This document shows, in pieces, positions 39,746-43,276 of a DNA stretch of 43,276 nucleotides. The DNA is taken from IMG/VR virus record IMGVR_UViG_3300030090_005324, positions 1 through 43,276 of that record; one strand, 5' to 3'. Made by a program: the position numbers and the translations under genes. The DNA comes from a virus. The notes beneath the pieces are model-generated. The model made no database searches and was not told the origin of the DNA. It saw only the letters and a list, made by a program, of their open reading frames with translations. The first letter of the stretch is position 1. The number at the start of each line of letters is the position of its first letter.

Positions 39746-40141
39746 ATGAATAATCGTTTATATTGTACGTTCGTTGAACTTAACGAAATTAAAGAAACGT
39801 GTAATAGGATACAATCTTCTTACAAGGTTTTATTTGATAAAATATTTGTCTTAGAAAGCTTAGACGGAGATAAAATTATGCTTACATATAACGTTGATTT
39901 AGGTAATTCAAATGGTGAATTTGCAATTGGTAATACAATATTAGTACATCGTAAAAAACAAACAAATACTCTTTATACTATAAATGCTTTAAATGAGCTT
40001 ATAAAAAGTTTAAATAATGGGATTTTAGATAAATCATATTCTATAAATTGGAATGATTATAAAAATTGTATTTTATTAGTACAAGCAGATGGGTATAAAA
40101 AAATAGACACAAAAATAAAAGAAATTATTAATTTGTCATGA
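39746..40141 (+). CDS. Hypothetical protein, 131 aa
   Basis: Not recognised. The sequence alternates strands and helices: 'LYCTFVELNEIKETCNRIQS' (5-24), 'YKVLFDKIFVLESLDGDKIM' (26-45) 'LTYNVD', and a C-terminal part 'SINWNDYKNCILLVQADGYK'. There is no P-loop, signal or membrane segment. It shares 4 bases with the next gene (ATGA), which suggests the two are translated together, and it may be regulated with the polymerase gene upstream. Codon use matches the surrounding genes. Confidence 0.7.
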   Translation: MNNRLYCTFVELNEIKETCNRIQSSYKVLFDKIFVLESLDGDKIMLTYNVDLGNSNGEFAIGNTILVHRKKQTNTLYTINALNELIKSLNNGILDKSYSINWNDYKNCILLVQADGYKKIDTKIKEIINLS

Positions 40142-41562
40142 AGTTAATAAAAATAAAAAATTTAATAAAAGAAGCAATTTTAAAACTTCAAGAACAAGAA
40201 AAATTAGAACCTAATAAAGGTATAGCATTACCTTCTAAAGCAATATGTCCCTATTGGAATGAAGCTACAGAATTAGGACATAACAATGGGACTAAAGCCC
40301 AAATGGAAATAGTTTTTAATGTTTGGCAAGACCCAACAACAATGGGTTATCCTGATCCAGAATATTTTTATGATATGATATGTGCTGAAAACCACCCAAT
40401 TCAAGGTCCTGGAGTATGTCAATCATATGCAGATGGAACATTAGGATTTATTTCTCAAGTTGCATATTGTGCATGTTGTGATAATTTTCCTAATATTTTC
40501 TATACAGGATATACAGGAGGAACAGCAACTCCTAATAAAAAACTCTTTAAAAAACCTTTAAAAGAACAAATTAACCCTCAAAGTGAAGCATGTCAAGATA
40601 ATCTTTTTTTAATAATAGAATCTGATATATACATGGGAAGTTTTTCATTTGATGTAATTGAATTAATAAATTACATGGAAACTGGAGATTCAGGAAATTA
40701 TGATACTTATTTTAGTATAAGTATTGGTGGTGCTGGCTTTGGTGGGTTAAATTTACCAAATGTTTTAGGAGTTAATACTGAAGAATATGGTATATCTAAT
40801 TTAAATGATCTTTTATCTATTGTAGTATCTCAAAATAATTTAAGTATAGGTGATGTACCTGATATAGGTTTAGGAGATGCAGATTCTGAAATATATTGGA
40901 GTGAACTTCCCGGTGGTAATGCATCTGAATTATCTATGTCACAAGTAATGGAATTTGTTAATAGTTGCCTTGGAGAAGAAGAAGAAGAAGAAGAAGAGAC
41001 AGATTTAGATATATTATGTGCTGATGTATGGGGGCCATATGGTAATGCAATGGTTACGGGATGTAATGATCCCTTAGCTCTTAATTATGATCCTTGTGTT
41101 AATGCTTCTTGTAATATGAGTTTAACTGATACTAGTTGTTGTGAATACCCTAGTTGTGAAGATTTAGCAACTCAACCTGAACATTTAGGTTGTTGTGCTA
41201 AATGTGATAGTCCTGGTTTTAATCCAGAAGAAGATCCAACATGTGCTCCTCATTGTGAATGTTGTGGAGATAATTATATGAGATATACATGTTCTTCACA
41301 AGGAATTTGCCTTTCAGGTCCTAATCCAGATTATCCTTTTGAAACATTAGAAGAATGTGAAAATTCAGGTTGTGGAGAACCAGGAGGAGTTACTGATTAT
41401 ACAGGTCCTGTATTCCCTACTATGGGAGGAACTCCAAATACAGGAACTCCAATTAAAGATCCAGGTAAAGCACCTTTTATGGATAAACCTAGAAGAGCTC
41501 CTTCAAATAAAGTTATAAATCGCTTGAAAGAACTAGCAGGTATAAAAAAATTCAAAAAATAA
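40138..41562 (+). CDS. Cys-rich protein with marine-Bacteroidetes-type 'GC.DPLALNYDP' repeat; possible internal head protein
   Basis: 474 residues with about 34 Cys, mostly after residue 290. 'TGCNDPLALNYDPCVNASCN' and, later, 'CSSQGICLSGPNPDYPFETL' then 'EECENSGC' are versions of repeats that are widespread in secreted proteins of marine Bacteroidetes (GC.D..A.NYDP.A and f.tleeC...C). No Sec signal peptide is present. Instead, the N-terminus 'MKLIKIKNLIKEAILKLQEQ' is short and amphipathic and contains LIKE|A, fitting the prohead protease rule and resembling T4 capsid-targeting sequences (FIAE|A). The C-terminus 'INRLKELAGIKKFKK' resembles that of gp22. It may be packaged in the head and injected; that is inference. 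An acidic Glu run lies at about 281-288. Confidence 0.65.
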   Translation: MKLIKIKNLIKEAILKLQEQEKLEPNKGIALPSKAICPYWNEATELGHNNGTKAQMEIVFNVWQDPTTMGYPDPEYFYDMICAENHPIQGPGVCQSYADGTLGFISQVAYCACCDNFPNIFYTGYTGGTATPNKKLFKKPLKEQINPQSEACQDNLFLIIESDIYMGSFSFDVIELINYMETGDSGNYDTYFSISIGGAGFGGLNLPNVLGVNTEEYGISNLNDLLSIVVSQNNLSIGDVPDIGLGDADSEIYWSELPGGNASELSMSQVMEFVNSCLGEEEEEEEETDLDILCADVWGPYGNAMVTGCNDPLALNYDPCVNASCNMSLTDTSCCEYPSCEDLATQPEHLGCCAKCDSPGFNPEEDPTCAPHCECCGDNYMRYTCSSQGICLSGPNPDYPFETLEECENSGCGEPGGVTDYTGPVFPTMGGTPNTGTPIKDPGKAPFMDKPRRAPSNKVINRLKELAGIKKFKK

Positions 41563-41590
41563 TCAATAAAAAATTTGGTTTATTAAAAAA

Positions 41591-41614
41591 TACTTTATAC
41601 AATCGTGTAAAGTA
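41591..41614 (+). promoter_or_regulatory. Hairpin in the gp32 leader, candidate autogenous operator
   Basis: TACTTTATAC (41591-41600), loop AATC, GTGTAAAGTA (41605-41614), 10 pairs with one wobble. It is followed by a 35-base AT-only-like stretch reaching the ATG at 41650. In T4, gp32 represses its own mRNA by binding an AU-rich leader next to a pseudoknot; the layout here is similar, but no pseudoknot was established. Confidence 0.45.
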
Positions 41615-41649
41615 TAAAATTATTATATAAATTTATTAAATAAAATCGT

Positions 41650-42408
41650 ATGGATTTACAAAAAATTAAGAGTCGTTTAGACAGATTGAATAACCCCGGT
41701 GGGGGCAAAAGTAGTGATTTTAAAGCTAACTTTTGGAAGGCACCAGTAGGAGAGAAATCTCAAATTAGATTAGTACCTTATAAACATAATAAGGACTTTC
41801 CATTTAGTGAATTGTATTTTTATTTTGGTATTGGAAAACCAAGAATGATTGCATTAACAAATTTTGAAGAATCAGACCCAATTATGGAATTTGCTACACA
41901 ATTAAGAAAAACAGGTGAAAAAGATAATATGGATTTAGCTAAAAAATTATATCCTAAACTTAGAATTTTTGCTCCTGTAGTAGTACGTGGAGAAGAAGAT
42001 AAAGGAGTTAGATTTTGGGAATTTGGTAAAATGGTTTATCAAGAATTATTAGGCGTTATGTCAGATGAAGACTATGGTGATATTACAGATGTTTCTAAAG
42101 GTCGTGATATTAATGTAGAAGTAATTCCAGCTAAAGAAACTGGTAAAATGTTTAACACTACAACTGTAAGAGTTAAACCTAACCAAACAGCTTTAGCAGA
42201 TAACGCAAAAACAGTAGAGTCACTTTTAGATAATCAAAAAGATTTGGTTTCTTTATTTAAGAAATATACATTTGATGAAATGAAAGAAGAACTACAAGGA
42301 TGGTTAAAACCAGCTGATAAAGATGGAGGTAAAGAAACTGAAAAAGTAGAAGCACCTTCTAAAGCTAAACAAACTATCGATAATAAACTTGATGAATTAT
42401 TTGATTAA
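41650..42408 (+). CDS. Single-stranded DNA-binding protein (gp32-like)
   Basis: 252 residues (T4 gp32: 301). N-terminal 'LQKIKSRLDRLNNPGGGKSS' (3-22) includes the basic segment used for cooperative binding. The core 'FWKAPVGEKSQIRLVPYKHN' (28-47), 'FPFSELYFYFGIGKPRMIAL', 'LRIFAPVVVRGEEDKGVRFW' and 'EFGKMVYQELLGVM' is typical. The C-terminus is acidic (ending KLDELFD), the part that contacts other replication proteins. The protein has no Cys at all, so the zinc site of T4 gp32 is missing, as in several marine relatives. It coats replication and recombination intermediates and loads UvsX with its partners. It overlaps uvsX by one base. Confidence 0.93.
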   Translation: MDLQKIKSRLDRLNNPGGGKSSDFKANFWKAPVGEKSQIRLVPYKHNKDFPFSELYFYFGIGKPRMIALTNFEESDPIMEFATQLRKTGEKDNMDLAKKLYPKLRIFAPVVVRGEEDKGVRFWEFGKMVYQELLGVMSDEDYGDITDVSKGRDINVEVIPAKETGKMFNTTTVRVKPNQTALADNAKTVESLLDNQKDLVSLFKKYTFDEMKEELQGWLKPADKDGGKETEKVEAPSKAKQTIDNKLDELFD

Positions 42409-43276
42409 TGGCAAAGAAAAAAGAAGATACAAATAGAGATGAATTAACAGGGATACTTGCCGCTTCTTTAAACAAGAAGTTTAGTAAGACCCACCATAGA
42501 GTAGCTTATTTCCTAGATGGCAGTGAAGACTCACCAACAGATGTCCCCGATTGGGTTTCTACGGGTTCTACAGTTTTAGATCTTGCCATCTCAAATCGCC
42601 CGAATGGGGGATTCCCCGTTTCTAAGATTGTAGAAATCACTGGCCTAGAGCAGAGTGGTAAATCCCTGTTAGCATCTCACATTATAGCTAATACCCAAAA
42701 GAAAGACGGTATAGCAGTATACATTGATACAGAATCATCTTTAAACGCACAGTTTTTAGAAGCAATAGGAGTTGATTTAGAAAAAATGGTTTATTTACCT
42801 CTTGAAACAGTAGAAGATATATTCGACGCCATCGAGGATGTTATTCTTAAAGTTAGAGAAAAAAATCAAAATAAACTAATTACTATTGTAGTTGATTCTG
42901 TAGCAGCAGCTACTACAAAAATTGAATCAGCAGCTGATTTTGAAAAAGACGGTTATGCGACACAAAAAGCAATTATCTTATCTAAGGCAATGCGTAAAAT
43001 TACCAACTTAATAGGTAAAGAAAAAATACTTTTAGTGTTTACTAATCAACTTAGACAAAAAATGGGTGCAATGCCTTTTGCTGATCAATATACTACTTCA
43101 GGGGGTAAAGCATTACAATTCCATGCTTCCGTTAGGTTACGTTTAAAACAAGTTGGAAAACTTAAAGAAAAAATAAACGGAGTTGAGGAAATTGTAGGAT
43201 CTGAAGTAGAAGTAGCTGTAGTTAAAAACAGGATGGGTCCACCTAATAGAAAAATTCGATACAATGTTTTTTATAG
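42408..43276 (+). CDS. uvsX: UvsX/RecA-like recombinase (3' truncated)
   Basis: 289 residues are visible and the frame runs off the window. Start ATG overlaps the gp32 stop (TAATG). Walker A is GLEQSGKS (79-86); 'VYIDTESSLNAQFLEAIGVD' (104-123) is the RecA-type stretch after it; Walker B is 'LITIVVDSVAA' (157-167); 'LLVFTNQLRQKMG' (208-220) contains the conserved Gln-bearing sensor; 'TSGGKALQFHASVRLRL' (230-246) is also typical. The recombinase forms filaments on ssDNA with gp32 and drives strand exchange. The region 42540-42680 uses noticeably GC-richer codons (ccc, cgc ccg, ctg) than the rest of the window. UvsX versus RecA naming follows from the phage context. Confidence 0.95.
   Translation, partial: MAKKKEDTNRDELTGILAASLNKKFSKTHHRVAYFLDGSEDSPTDVPDWVSTGSTVLDLAISNRPNGGFPVSKIVEITGLEQSGKSLLASHIIANTQKKDGIAVYIDTESSLNAQFLEAIGVDLEKMVYLPLETVEDIFDAIEDVILKVREKNQNKLITIVVDSVAAATTKIESAADFEKDGYATQKAIILSKAMRKITNLIGKEKILLVFTNQLRQKMGAMPFADQYTTSGGKALQFHASVRLRLKQVGKLKEKINGVEEIVGSEVEVAVVKNRMGPPNRKIRYNVFY

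Noticed and set aside
1-43276. tRNA genes, insertion sequences, integrase or attachment sites
   Set aside because: I saw no cloverleaf-like GTTCRA-containing segments in the gaps, no transposase or integrase motifs, and no long terminal repeats; short or divergent cases could be missed by eye.

Overview
The window is a contiguous piece of a tailed-phage genome of the T4-like (contractile tail) type. It is visibly very AT-rich, and every gene I accept lies on the + strand in tight, often overlapping order. The virion core set is recognisable by motif and gene order: large terminase (gp17), portal (gp20), prohead protease (gp21), scaffold (gp22), major capsid protein (gp23), a neck block, tail sheath (gp18), tail tube (gp19), a gp26-type tail assembly protein, tape measure, gp53-type wedge protein and a giant hub protein. 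Near the right end are the single-stranded-DNA-binding protein (gp32) and a truncated RecA/UvsX recombinase.

The probable host is a marine member of the Bacteroidetes, most likely a flavobacterium. This is inference. Start codons are preceded by A/T-rich leaders with almost no Shine-Dalgarno sequence. A phage-borne outer-membrane protein has a signal peptide ending in the Bacteroidetes-style 'NAQ'. A Cys-rich protein carries the 'GC.DP.ALNYDP' repeat common in marine Bacteroidetes, and one perfect TAnnTTTG box is present.

Layout: 1-1220, end of an FAD-dependent oxidoreductase, a small unknown and a P-loop kinase-like protein. 1221-10846, packaging and head genes, interrupted between protease and scaffold by two membrane-related accessory genes (outer-membrane barrel and small inner-membrane protein). 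10847-12189, a small beta-rich virion protein and a PhoH-like ATPase, each behind a terminator. 12240-15727, neck and connector proteins. 15727-21694, a fibre/adhesin region with a repeated 'ITASGNISSSG' module. 21830-28603, tail sheath, tube, assembly chaperone and tape measure. 28640-38367, baseplate and hub, including a 1743-residue protein ending in an M23 peptidase. 38391-43276, a family-A-type DNA polymerase domain, unknowns, gp32 and UvsX/RecA.

Gene-free stretches are short (none above about 200 bases) but informative. Perfect hairpin terminators are followed within a few bases by a recurring TATATTTAT/TATATGTAT motif, which I read as the phage's late-promoter element. Two leaders (before gp22 and before the gene at 11019) contain overlapping, mutually exclusive hairpins. 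The gp32 leader has a hairpin followed by an AU-rich stretch, reminiscent of the T4 gene 32 autogenous operator.

The points most worth a second look are: a probable programmed frameshift at a run of seven T between the gp26-like gene and the next reading frame, just upstream of the tape measure gene; the outer-membrane/inner-membrane gene pair embedded in the capsid operon; the terminator-promoter punctuation; a compact family-A polymerase with a degenerate N-terminal region; and N-terminal 'L/I-x-x-E|A' signals that may target proteins into the prohead.
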